Assembly (NCBI GenBank): GCA_017474515.1
Contig: JAFVHN010000096.1
Span: forward strand, 1 to 40,306
DNA from: Prevotella sp.
GTDB taxonomy: Bacteria; Bacteroidota; Bacteroidia; Bacteroidales; Bacteroidaceae
Direction of reading: 5' to 3'
Length of the DNA stretch: 40,306 nt
Shown here: positions 1 through 7,080 of the stretch, piece by piece
How the letters are laid out: every line of letters begins with the position of its first letter
How positions within the stretch are numbered: position 1 is the first letter of the stretch
Translations under genes and position numbers: made by a program
Notes under the pieces: generated by a model
Databases searched by the model: none
Told to the model about the DNA's origin: nothing
What the model saw: the letters and a program-made list of their open reading frames with translations, nothing else

Positions 1-156
1 CTCAACTTTCTCAAGTTGATGTAGTTCAGGAGTTACAGGAGTTCAGGAGTTCAGACAATACTTCCAACCTCTGCAAACTGACGAATAGGGAGCCTTCAGG
101 ACTAATGTCTGAACTCCTGTAACTCCCGAACTCCTGTAACTTCAAGAAGTTGAGCG
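1..156. repeat. Long imperfect inverted repeat built from GGAGTTCA-type octamers
   Basis: Left arm about 1-60 carries consecutive GGAGTTCA/GGAGTTAC octamers ending in GTTCAGACAATA. The right arm, about 113-156, is its reverse complement (TGTCTGAACTCCTGTAACTCC and onward to AAGTTGAG). The roughly 50-base loop starts CTTCCAACCTCTG and recurs almost unchanged at 1092-1136, so more than the stem is conserved. It could fold into a long hairpin in RNA or single-stranded DNA. No gene is seen before 199. Function unknown; a terminator role for a gene left of the window or a REP-like dispersed element are both possible. Confidence 0.75.
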
Positions 157-198
157 AATGCGAAACTTGAATTTTATTATCTTAATTGGAATAAATCT

Positions 199-1038
199 AT
201 GCGACGCTGTCCTACATGTGAAGAAGAAATTGACGAGCATCTGGAGATATGTCCATGGTGCGGCAGGCGCACCGGCTTTGAGCCGAAGAAGAGCGCCCCT
301 CAGTCACTGATAAAAAGGATTATAGAAAACGCCAAGGCGAACCGCCTGCTCCTCGTGGTGGGCTTCGGCATGGCCATGATAGGGCTGGCCGTAGGCCTCG
401 TGGTGGGCTGTCTGAGCAACAGGGCCGATGTCGGCATGTCGTCGCGGCTGGGAGTGAGCGAGGTCATCGACAGCTTCACCAACGTCATGCCGCCCGAAAG
501 CAAGGTGGTGGCGCGCTTCAACGACGACCGCCATTGCATCTATTACCTCAATAGCGGCCACCTCATGAAGTTCAACGCCGCGAGCAAGATGCTCGACGAG
601 GTGAACCCCAACAACATGATTGATGAACCCCACGTCTATTACAACGACCGCGACACCCTGTCGGGCATCACCGAGGCGGAGTTGTCGGCCGACGAGAAGT
701 TCATCATCATCCGCGCCATCAGCGAGCGCAACGAGAAGGAGCCGGAAAAGAACAAGATGGTGAGTTTCCAGCTCAACACCGAGAGCATGAACCTCATGCC
801 CTACAAGTATGTGCCGCCAAAGAAGAACTACGACGCCAATGCCGACAGCCTGCGCAAGGCGTGGGCAGCGCGCCAGAGATACCTGCAGCGCAACCAGGAA
901 CAGCATGCCGAGACCCAGGAGCCGGCGGCACCCGCACCGCAGCCGGTGGAAACGCCGCTCGAAGAGCAGCCGGTGGCCGCGCCGACACCCGCTCCCGCGC
1001 CGGCACCTGCCCCTGCGCCCGCCACTTCCGGCGAATAA
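199..1038 (+). CDS. Zinc-ribbon, single-pass membrane protein of unknown function
   Basis: A 279-residue protein opening with a compact zinc ribbon (CPTC at residues 4-7 and CPWC at about 18-21). A basic linker follows, then one hydrophobic membrane segment at about 50-71. The remainder, about 75-215, is polar and has no domain I recognise; it would lie on the far side of the membrane. The tail is a low-complexity run of Pro-Ala repeats (PAPAPAPAP) at about 250-276, likely a flexible spacer. Zinc-ribbon plus membrane-helix proteins are common in Bacteroidales and mostly uncharacterised. The ATG at 199 is the only sensible start because the ribbon begins at residue 4. It is a single gene, followed by a convergent operon. 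No enzymatic role is claimed. Confidence 0.8.
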   Translation: MRRCPTCEEEIDEHLEICPWCGRRTGFEPKKSAPQSLIKRIIENAKANRLLLVVGFGMAMIGLAVGLVVGCLSNRADVGMSSRLGVSEVIDSFTNVMPPESKVVARFNDDRHCIYYLNSGHLMKFNAASKMLDEVNPNNMIDEPHVYYNDRDTLSGITEAELSADEKFIIIRAISERNEKEPEKNKMVSFQLNTESMNLMPYKYVPPKKNYDANADSLRKAWAARQRYLQRNQEQHAETQEPAAPAPQPVETPLEEQPVAAPTPAPAPAPAPAPATSGE

Positions 1039-1055
1039 TCAAGTGAAGGGTTTGG

Positions 1056-1136
1056 TCTTTAGGAGTTCAGGAGTTTAGGAGTTCAGACAATACTTCCAAC
1101 CTCTGGAAACTAACGATAAGGGAGCCTACAGAACTA
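1056..1136. repeat. Second copy of the octamer element with the conserved core
   Basis: TTTAGGAGTTCAGGAGTTTAG leads into GTTCAGACAATACTTCCAAC at 1081. The stretch 1081-1136 matches 49-104 with only a handful of substitutions. Unlike the first copy, the right arm is degenerate (AACTCCAGAACTCC near 1225-1238). The stretch 1039-1262 lies between convergent genes and holds nothing else apart from AT-rich sequence (TTATGAGTTATGAG). A bidirectional terminator role would fit the position but is not shown. Confidence 0.65.
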
Positions 1137-1262
1137 TTAAGTTTGAGTTATGAGTTATGAGTTTTTGCTGCCGTGCATAATTCATAACTAAAAATTCACA
1201 ATTTAAAAGCATTTTATCTTCTGTAACTCCAGAACTCCATCAAGAGATAGTTGAGTAAAGGG

Positions 1263-1898
1263 TCAAGGGTTTCGTTGAACTTGAACAACATATTCAAATT
1301 CATCGAAGAGCTTTGCGCCCATCGTTTCAAGTTGCCGCCGACTGGTTTCCACGTCGGCGGCATTGTTATATTCGGGAATGAGCGGCAGGCGCACGGTGAT
1401 TTTCTCCGCCATGCCGGGCTTTCCGAGCAGCCATCTGAGGTTTTCCAGGGCGCGGCGGTTGTCATGGCCCGTATAGGCGCGGTAGGTGTCGGCGTTGGTG
1501 TCTTTGATGTCGATAATCCATTGGCTTGCAATATCTGCCAGCCGTTCCACATGATGGCGCTCCACGTTGAGGCTTGTTTCAATGGCGATGTTCCATTCTT
1601 CGGGCATCATTTCCGCAAATTCCTTGATGAAGAGGCTGCGCAGGCAGGGTTCGCCGCCGCCGAAGGTGATGCCGCCGCCGGTGGCCACGAAGTAAAGGTT
1701 GTCGATGCGCACCTCGTCGAGCAGCTCGCCGGTGGTCACCTCGCGCCACATCCCGTCGGGTTGCAGGCATAGCGCGTTGAGACAATAACGGCAATGAAGC
1801 GTGCAACCGTGGAAGGCCACCAGCGTGGTGACTCCCTCTCCGTCAACCGACAGGCGGTGGCGGCAGATGCCGATGAGCGGGGCTTTCTGCATGGTCAT
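1263..1898 (-). CDS. Radical SAM protein of the PflA/glycyl-radical-activase type
   Basis: A 211-residue protein with the radical SAM cluster motif CTLHCRYC (CxxxCxxC) at about residues 31-38. The motif binds the 4Fe-4S cluster that cleaves S-adenosylmethionine. GGGITFGGGEP at about 73-83 closely resembles the GGGxTFSGGEP signature of pyruvate formate-lyase activating enzymes. It lacks the extra ferredoxin-like cluster insert of longer activases. The start ATG overlaps the stop of the preceding gene (ATGA), so translation is probably coupled and it is the last gene of a four-gene operon. No glycyl-radical enzyme is visible nearby, so the substrate is unknown. It could activate a distant enzyme or modify a peptide; the family call is firmer than the function. 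Confidence 0.8.
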   Translation of the reverse strand: MTMQKAPLIGICRHRLSVDGEGVTTLVAFHGCTLHCRYCLNALCLQPDGMWREVTTGELLDEVRIDNLYFVATGGGITFGGGEPCLRSLFIKEFAEMMPEEWNIAIETSLNVERHHVERLADIASQWIIDIKDTNADTYRAYTGHDNRRALENLRWLLGKPGMAEKITVRLPLIPEYNNAADVETSRRQLETMGAKLFDEFEYVVQVQRNP

Positions 1899-2287
1899 GG
1901 CTGAGGGGGGAGCAGGTCGTCGGACTTCTTCGGTGCCGGCGGAAGGGCGGTGGTGTCGGGCTCCTCAACGGAAAGGGTGTCTATTTTAATGTGTTCGGCA
2001 GGCCTGTCCACCACGCCGGCCAGCATTTCGTATTTCTTGGTCGTGTGGCAGGCCGTGAGGGCGGCCAGGCTCACGCCGAGGCCCGCCAGCTGGATGGCCT
2101 TGCCCAGCCGCCGGTGCAGGGTGAGCTGGTGTTCCAGGTAGCGCACCTCGCGATCGCATTGCGGACAGGTGCCGCTACACTCGTTCTCGTTGTCGCACTT
2201 GGCCGGCCGGTAGTCAATGCCGTTGGCCAGCGCCACCTGTAGCCGTATCTCCTTGAGCGTCTTGCAAATAGCTTTTCCGTTTTTCAT
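1895..2287 (-). CDS. Small protein with shared cysteine module and membrane/lipobox segment
   Basis: A 130-residue protein whose first 55 residues match the next two genes upstream in the operon: basic start, a KTLKEIRLxVA helix, then a four-cysteine cluster (C-x5-C-x3-C-x2-C ending CPQC) and an EVRYLEHQL helix. A hydrophobic segment follows at about 64-82, ending LTAC, which looks like a lipobox. The remaining 50 residues are acidic and proline-rich without a known domain. The arrangement suggests a cytoplasmic metal-binding module joined to a periplasmic tail. Overlaps both operon neighbours by 4 bases. Function unknown; it resembles the paralogues with the effector domain removed. Confidence 0.75.
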   Translation of the reverse strand: MKNGKAICKTLKEIRLQVALANGIDYRPAKCDNENECSGTCPQCDREVRYLEHQLTLHRRLGKAIQLAGLGVSLAALTACHTTKKYEMLAGVVDRPAEHIKIDTLSVEEPDTTALPPAPKKSDDLLPPQP

Positions 2288-2979
2288 TTTTTCCTGGATT
2301 TTTTCTTGCTTGTCTTGTTTGTCTTGCGGCCGTAAACATCGTCGTACTTGTCTCTTTCACACACGAAACCGACGGTGACGACCTCGCCCATCAGGTTTTC
2401 ATCCTCCTCGAGGACAATGGTGAGCGGTTCTGTCTGTGCCTTGGCGGTGAAAAGAAAGTCTTTATAGCCTATGAATAGCGCCTTCATCTGGCTTCCCTCC
2501 GGCACTTCCACGGCAAACATGCCGTTGATGTCTGACGAGTGTGAGCGTATGGGCGACGTGTTGTCAACCACGATGGCGGCTCCGATTATCGGGTCTCCGC
2601 TTTTTTCAACCACTTGTCCGCGGATGACAACTCCCTTTTCGCCCTCCTTGAGCAGGCTTTTCACGGGAATTTGTTGCAGGGCCTGCCGTGTGATGCTGTC
2701 GATGGGTGGTAGAAAGGCCGACTGAGCCACGGCTTCCGTGGGCATGGCCGGGAGCGCAAGTCCTGCCGCCACTCCGGCAATGGTGGCCGCCTGGCCGCAA
2801 AGCGACCTCTTCCGCAATTCGTGCTCAATGTAGCGCACTTCCTGTTCGCATCGCGGGCAAGTGCCGTCACAAGGCCCTTGGTGGTAGCAATCGGCAGGCC
2901 GGTATTCAATGCCGTTGGACTCGGCCACGCGCAACCGTATCTCCTTGAGCGTCTTGCAAACGGTTTTTCCTTTCAACAT
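2284..2979 (-). CDS. Cysteine-module protein with carboxypeptidase-D-like domain
   Basis: A 231-residue protein. Residues 1-57 are the shared module (KTLKEIRLRVA, then CYHQGPCDGTCPRC, then EVRYIEHEL). A hydrophobic segment lies at about 62-82. The C-terminal part, from about 115 (IRGQVVEKSGDPIIGAAI) to 200, is a carboxypeptidase-regulatory-like beta-sandwich of the kind found at the N-terminus of TonB-dependent outer-membrane receptors. It ends in a MGEVVTVGF segment that resembles the start of a TonB-receptor plug, and then a lysine-rich tail. There is no receptor barrel. It overlaps the next gene by 4 bases and follows the TonB-like paralogue by 7. The pairing with a TonB C-terminal paralogue suggests an envelope role, but this is inference. 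Confidence 0.75.
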   Translation of the reverse strand: MLKGKTVCKTLKEIRLRVAESNGIEYRPADCYHQGPCDGTCPRCEQEVRYIEHELRKRSLCGQAATIAGVAAGLALPAMPTEAVAQSAFLPPIDSITRQALQQIPVKSLLKEGEKGVVIRGQVVEKSGDPIIGAAIVVDNTSPIRSHSSDINGMFAVEVPEGSQMKALFIGYKDFLFTAKAQTEPLTIVLEEDENLMGEVVTVGFVCERDKYDDVYGRKTNKTSKKKSRKK

Positions 2980-2986
2980 ATTGTTC

Positions 2987-3721
2987 TCAGAGTTTGAAGT
3001 TCACGGGTATGGTGTATTTCATCCGTCTGCGTTCTCCGTTCATCATGCCGGGTTGCCATTTAGGCATCAGGCCCACCACGCGCAAGGCCTCGGCGTCGAG
3101 CAGCGGATGAACGCTCTTCACTACTTTAGGCTCGGTGATGGTGCCGTCTTTTTCCACCACGAAGGAAATGACCACGCGGCCCCCGATGCTGTCTTTCACG
3201 CACTCAGGGGGATATTTCACGTTGTCGGAGAGGAATTGCATCAGCCCCTCGGTGCCTCCGGGGAATCTCGGTTGTTCCTCCACGACATCGCCCAGCAGCA
3301 CGGGCTCCTTGATGGTGTCGGTCTGTACGACACCGCTCTTTGGCTCGGCCTTGTCCCTGCTGACAACAGTGTCATCAGGCTCAGCCAAATAACCCTCTGT
3401 TTCATCAATATCCACGTTTTCAACGTCACCGCCTAAGGGCTTGGGAGGAGTCATTTTTCCCGCCATTACAAGACTGCATGACGACAGTGCAGCCACCGAT
3501 GCGCCGATGCCTGCCACAGCCACCTTGCGGCCAAAACGTCGGATGTGCGCCAGTTGTTGTTCAATATAGCGCACCTCTGCCTCGCACTTGGGGCAGGTGC
3601 CGGCGCAGTCTCCCTCGTGGTGGCATTCCGTCGGGGAATACTCGATGTTGTTTTCGCGGGCCACGCGCAAGCGGATTTCCTTCAGTGTGTTGCAGATATG
3701 TTTCCCTCTTTTCATGTTCAT
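2987..3721 (-). CDS. Cysteine-module protein with TonB C-terminal domain
   Basis: First gene of the leftward operon. The open frame extends to a TTG at 3745, but that codon lies inside the promoter -7 box, so the ATG at 3721 or 3715 is the likely start; 3715 matches the paralogues best (MKRGKHIC). The shared module carries CHHEGDCAGTCPKC, followed by a hydrophobic segment ending LSSC (lipobox-like). The last 100 residues form a TonB C-terminal domain with the usual FPGG, YP and G-R-V-V-I-S-F-V-V features, ending in YTIPVNFKL. Classic TonB links ExbB/ExbD to outer-membrane transporters; stand-alone versions of this domain are abundant in Bacteroidales and their partners are usually unknown. 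Confidence 0.8.
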   Translation of the reverse strand: MNMKRGKHICNTLKEIRLRVARENNIEYSPTECHHEGDCAGTCPKCEAEVRYIEQQLAHIRRFGRKVAVAGIGASVAALSSCSLVMAGKMTPPKPLGGDVENVDIDETEGYLAEPDDTVVSRDKAEPKSGVVQTDTIKEPVLLGDVVEEQPRFPGGTEGLMQFLSDNVKYPPECVKDSIGGRVVISFVVEKDGTITEPKVVKSVHPLLDAEALRVVGLMPKWQPGMMNGERRRMKYTIPVNFKL

Positions 3722-3742
3722 CTGTTTTTTTATCTGGTAGTG

Positions 3743-3750
3743 CAAATATA
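3743..3750 (-). promoter_or_regulatory. -7 promoter box of the cysteine-module operon
   Basis: On the minus strand the sequence reads TATATTTG, a match to the Bacteroidetes -7 consensus TAnnTTTG. It lies about 22 bases before the ATG at 3721 and would give a very short leader. No convincing -33 TTTG is seen at the right distance. It overlaps the TTG that otherwise extends the frame, which argues against that start. Confidence 0.55.
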
Positions 3751-3848
3751 TACATTTTCAACGTATGTATTTACAAGTAATTGCTCCAAAAAACCCCGTT
3801 TTAACATTTTTTTATGGAGCAGGTAGGAAATTATATCTCTTTTTTTAA

Positions 3849-3856
3849 TATATTTG
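3849..3856 (+). promoter_or_regulatory. -7 promoter box for the 947-residue secreted protein
   Basis: TATATTTG matches TAnnTTTG and lies 29 bases before the ATG at 3886. It forms a divergent pair with the box at 3743-3750; both share the AT-rich 3751-3848 spacer. Confidence 0.6.
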
Positions 3857-3885
3857 CAACGTAAATACATAAAAAGCAACATATT

Positions 3886-6729
3886 ATGAAAACAAAGACT
3901 TTTTTTCTCTGCCTGGCCATGATTGTCGTGGGCATGGCAGCACGTGCCGCCAGCCTTGAGGTACTGGGGCACACCTTGTCAACGGGAACGGCAACCTATG
4001 TCAGCGACGGCGCCATCACCAGCGGCCAGATTTACTATGACGGCAGCAGCAGTATTTTCTTGCGGAACGTGAAAATAAGCGGAACCAGCAAGCGACTTCT
4101 TTACAACTCGCGCTCAATGACTGTCTATGTTTATGTGGAGGGCACCTGCGAGGTCACCACCACGGGCAAAGCCTGTGTGCGCATCGATGACGGCACGGTC
4201 AATTTTATGAGCTATAACGAGGGAACCCTGGCCGTGACCAATACCGGCAGCGACGAAGCCTTCTACCTGGAGGGCGGAGCGCTGATTTTCAAGAACCTCA
4301 CCTATTGCTATGCCAAGTCCACCAACAACTATGGCATCAGGAGCAACGGGGGCAACGGCACGCTGACTTTCAGCAACTCGTTTCTTGAAATCGACGGCTC
4401 GGATGGAGCCGTTTACAACTTTAAGACCAACCCCGTGCTCACCAACTCCATGTTCGTGTCGCCCCACTTTGTGAAAGACGGCAGTGTCAAAGAATCACAT
4501 CAAGGCTACGACAAAAACGTCACCAAGGAAACGGTGTATATAGCCCCCACATCGCAGTTCCTCGGCTTCTATGTCGCCGGCTTCGCCTGCACAAGGAGAG
4601 ATACGAATTATAAGGGCGACAAAATCATTCCCGTTGTTTCTTATCATGAGGAAGGCTCGCAATGGATTGTCGGCGTTGCTAGTGACTTCGACATTGACCC
4701 GTTGAGGTTTCATCCCGAAGTGGAACGGAGAAGTCCTTTTTACATTACCAGCAACAAGAATATCGAATTGTATAGTCCAAACAACCACTTTGTTTCTGGC
4801 GGCGTCGGCACGGTTGAAGTGCCGGCCATGTTTGTCGGCACAGGGTCAACGGTTACCGTCCACGGCAACTTAGAGCTGAAAGGGACAGTGGGCGTGTATC
4901 TCTCAAGCAATGCAACATTGAATGTCAATAATAGCGCCGATTTCCATATTCATGCGGGCAAACTTGGCGTGGGCAGCGACAATTATACGGGAAATCTCAA
5001 TATTGACGGTGCTTACTTCTATGTCAACCGTTATAACACCAACGCCAATTTCTGCGCCATCAAGGTGAACCAATCGTCAGTAGATCATGCGAAGGTGTAT
5101 TCTCCCGAAAACAGCGTGATAGTAGGCCATGGCGTTTATCAAGACCCCACCACCACCGACTCGCCGCAATTTCTTACTAACGTTTCCGTGGTTGTTCAGT
5201 ATGACTTAATCAAGACTTTTCCTATTTATATTTTAGGCAAGCAGGTTAACAACTTCAACTACTACAAGCTTGGCAACCTGGTGGTAAGCAATACAACCTA
5301 TCAACCGCTGCCTTTCGACGCCATTACTTATAATGCCGCCACGAATACGTTGAAAATCAAGAATTACCAGTGCCCCCTTCCCCTCGACCCCACCACCTTG
5401 CAGGCGGTCGACAAGCCGTTGGTGAAAAGTTCCGTCGAAGACCTGAACGTCGTCATTGGCGACAATTCCCAAGTATTTTGTGGCTTGTCCACATCAGCAT
5501 ACGACAGCAATGAGTCGCTGCCCGTGAGCGTGTTCGACTTCTCGGCCAACACCACGCTGAAGGGTGCCACCACCAGCAGTCAGCTGAGAATAAGCGGCAA
5601 CCAGTGTATTCGCGTGCGCGACGGCAATAAGCTCACCATCGACGGGCTGACCATAGCGGCGACAGGCGTTGACAAAGCCATATCAGGATACTCCAGATAC
5701 TACAACGAAAACTATTTGCCCGAGCTGATTTTGAAGAACTGCACGGTGAGAGCCAATGTGACCAACAGCGGTGACGACTCCTACAGCATAGGCTTTTTCA
5801 AAAACATGAAAGGCTACCAAGCCATGGTCACCTCGCCGACGAATGTGATAAAGGAGAAAATAGGCAAGCTCTACTACCTTGCCGACGGCGAGAGCGGCGA
5901 GCTGCTTAGGAATGTCACCATCTCGCCCCATGAAATCTTCATGAAAGTGTTTGGGGAGACGGTGACTGCCGACAACAGCGACAACATTGTGGATGGTGCC
6001 AGCTACGACGAGCTGGTGAGTGTCCTTGACATAAGTGATGTGCAGATTTCAGACCACGACATAGACTATGTGGTGTATGCCATCCTCCAAGACGAACAGA
6101 AACTCACCATTAAAATCAACGGTATCAATGATGTGTATGTCAACGGCGACAGCTACAGCAACAATGCCTATTACGGTTCATTTTTCTTTGGCAGGGAAGG
6201 AACGGGAACAGCGAAAGTGGACATCTGCGGCGACGGCATCCTGAACGTCACCAGCAACAGCACCAAGAACAGGCAAACGGCAGGCTTCCTTCTTACCACA
6301 TCTACCGACGTCACCATCCGCGACTGCCAGTTGTGGCTGGCCGGAGGAACCTTCCTCGGGAATTATACGCCTGGAAAACTGACCATCGACAATGCCGACA
6401 TCTATATATGGTGCGACAAAAACCCCTGCGTCATGCAGGGCATCCGCAACTTCGAGATGATCAACTGCCACGTTGCCGAGCCGCGAGGCGCAGTGTTCAT
6501 GGGCAGTGAAGGCAACAACTTCTTCTATGGGGATGACCAGGCCTTGGTCAAGGAAATGCACATCGTGAGGGGAGACGTGGCCACGGGGCTGAACAACATG
6601 GAGGCCAAGGCCGACGACGGCGACGGACTGACCTACGACCTGGAGGGCCGCCGCGTGCGGACCATGCAGCCCGGACACGTCTATCTCGTCAGGAAGGGAG
6701 GAGCTATCCACAAGGTGGTGGCGCAATAA
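3886..6729 (+). CDS. Large secreted protein of unknown function with Prevotella-type C-terminal tail
   Basis: A 947-residue protein with a clear signal peptide (MKTKTFFLCLAMIVVGMAARA, cleavage near residue 21). The mature part contains repeated short beta-rich segments separated by Gly/Asn/Thr turns, such as GNLNIDGAYFYVN, GTGTAKVDICGDG and GNKLTIDGLTI. This suggests a right-handed beta-helix or similar solenoid, but no catalytic signature is recognised. Module-like openings recur (for example the start near SLEVLGHTL and later ISDVQISDHDIDYVVY). The last 35 residues have the form YDLEGRRVRTMQPGHVYLVR, the short tail seen on many Prevotella secreted proteins, which I take as a secretion or anchoring signal. 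It has its own promoter and is monocistronic. An adhesin or carbohydrate-binding role is plausible but unproven. Confidence 0.8.
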   Translation: MKTKTFFLCLAMIVVGMAARAASLEVLGHTLSTGTATYVSDGAITSGQIYYDGSSSIFLRNVKISGTSKRLLYNSRSMTVYVYVEGTCEVTTTGKACVRIDDGTVNFMSYNEGTLAVTNTGSDEAFYLEGGALIFKNLTYCYAKSTNNYGIRSNGGNGTLTFSNSFLEIDGSDGAVYNFKTNPVLTNSMFVSPHFVKDGSVKESHQGYDKNVTKETVYIAPTSQFLGFYVAGFACTRRDTNYKGDKIIPVVSYHEEGSQWIVGVASDFDIDPLRFHPEVERRSPFYITSNKNIELYSPNNHFVSGGVGTVEVPAMFVGTGSTVTVHGNLELKGTVGVYLSSNATLNVNNSADFHIHAGKLGVGSDNYTGNLNIDGAYFYVNRYNTNANFCAIKVNQSSVDHAKVYSPENSVIVGHGVYQDPTTTDSPQFLTNVSVVVQYDLIKTFPIYILGKQVNNFNYYKLGNLVVSNTTYQPLPFDAITYNAATNTLKIKNYQCPLPLDPTTLQAVDKPLVKSSVEDLNVVIGDNSQVFCGLSTSAYDSNESLPVSVFDFSANTTLKGATTSSQLRISGNQCIRVRDGNKLTIDGLTIAATGVDKAISGYSRYYNENYLPELILKNCTVRANVTNSGDDSYSIGFFKNMKGYQAMVTSPTNVIKEKIGKLYYLADGESGELLRNVTISPHEIFMKVFGETVTADNSDNIVDGASYDELVSVLDISDVQISDHDIDYVVYAILQDEQKLTIKINGINDVYVNGDSYSNNAYYGSFFFGREGTGTAKVDICGDGILNVTSNSTKNRQTAGFLLTTSTDVTIRDCQLWLAGGTFLGNYTPGKLTIDNADIYIWCDKNPCVMQGIRNFEMINCHVAEPRGAVFMGSEGNNFFYGDDQALVKEMHIVRGDVATGLNNMEAKADDGDGLTYDLEGRRVRTMQPGHVYLVRKGGAIHKVVAQ

Positions 6730-6734
6730 AAAGT

Positions 6735-6795
6735 TTCAGGAGTTCAGACAATACTACTAAAAAAGGAGTTCAGAACTATTGTCTGAACTCCTGAA
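6735..6795. repeat. Perfect 19-bp inverted repeat (GGAGTTCA family) between convergent genes
   Basis: TTCAGGAGTTCAGACAATA at 6735-6753 is perfectly complementary to 6777-6795, with a 23-base loop. It begins 6 bases after the stop of the secreted-protein gene and ends 9 bases before the 3' end of the leftward tRNA. It is therefore well placed to act as a bidirectional terminator. It belongs to the same octamer family as 1-156 but lacks the conserved loop. Confidence 0.75.
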
Positions 6796-6803
6796 TGATT
6801 TAG

Positions 6804-6885
6804 TACGCCTGACAGGACTCGAACCTGCACATCGAGAGATACCAGATCCTAAGTCTGGCGCGTCTACCAATTCCGCCACAGGCGC
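6804..6885 (-). tRNA. tRNA-Leu (anticodon UAG)
   Basis: Read on the minus strand, the acceptor GCGCCTG pairs with CAGGCGT (one G-U pair at the end). The D-arm GGAATTGGTAGAC is typical of leucine tRNA. The anticodon stem CCAGA/TCTGG encloses CTTAGGA, giving anticodon TAG. A short extra variable arm (ATC/GAT) marks a class II tRNA, and the T-arm contains GGTTCGAGTCC. CCA is not encoded, as is usual in Bacteroidetes. Confidence 0.95.
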
Positions 6886-7080
6886 AAATGTGCGTGCAAA
6901 GGTAAGGCTTTTTGTGCAATCCACCAAATTTGAGTTCTTTAAAGTTAAAAGTAAGAATTAAAAAGTTAAAAGTGAAGAATTTGCTGCTGCATCAGTATTG
7001 TCAGAGCTCCTGAACTTCTGAATTCCCGAACTCCCCAAAAAATTTATCAACAAAGTAAAGCATATAGATGATAAAACACC
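6886..7080. other. Intergenic, with a half copy of the octamer repeat
   Basis: No gene seen. AT-rich AAAGTTAAAAGT repeats at about 6940-6980 are followed at 6998-7036 by ATTGTCAGAGCTCCTGAAC and related octamers. This looks like the right arm of the octamer element without its left partner. No clear TAnnTTTG box was found for the following xylanase gene. Confidence 0.5.

Noticed and set aside
6779-6961. 60-codon frame across the tRNA-Leu gene
   Set aside because: It is the antisense of a well-folded tRNA.
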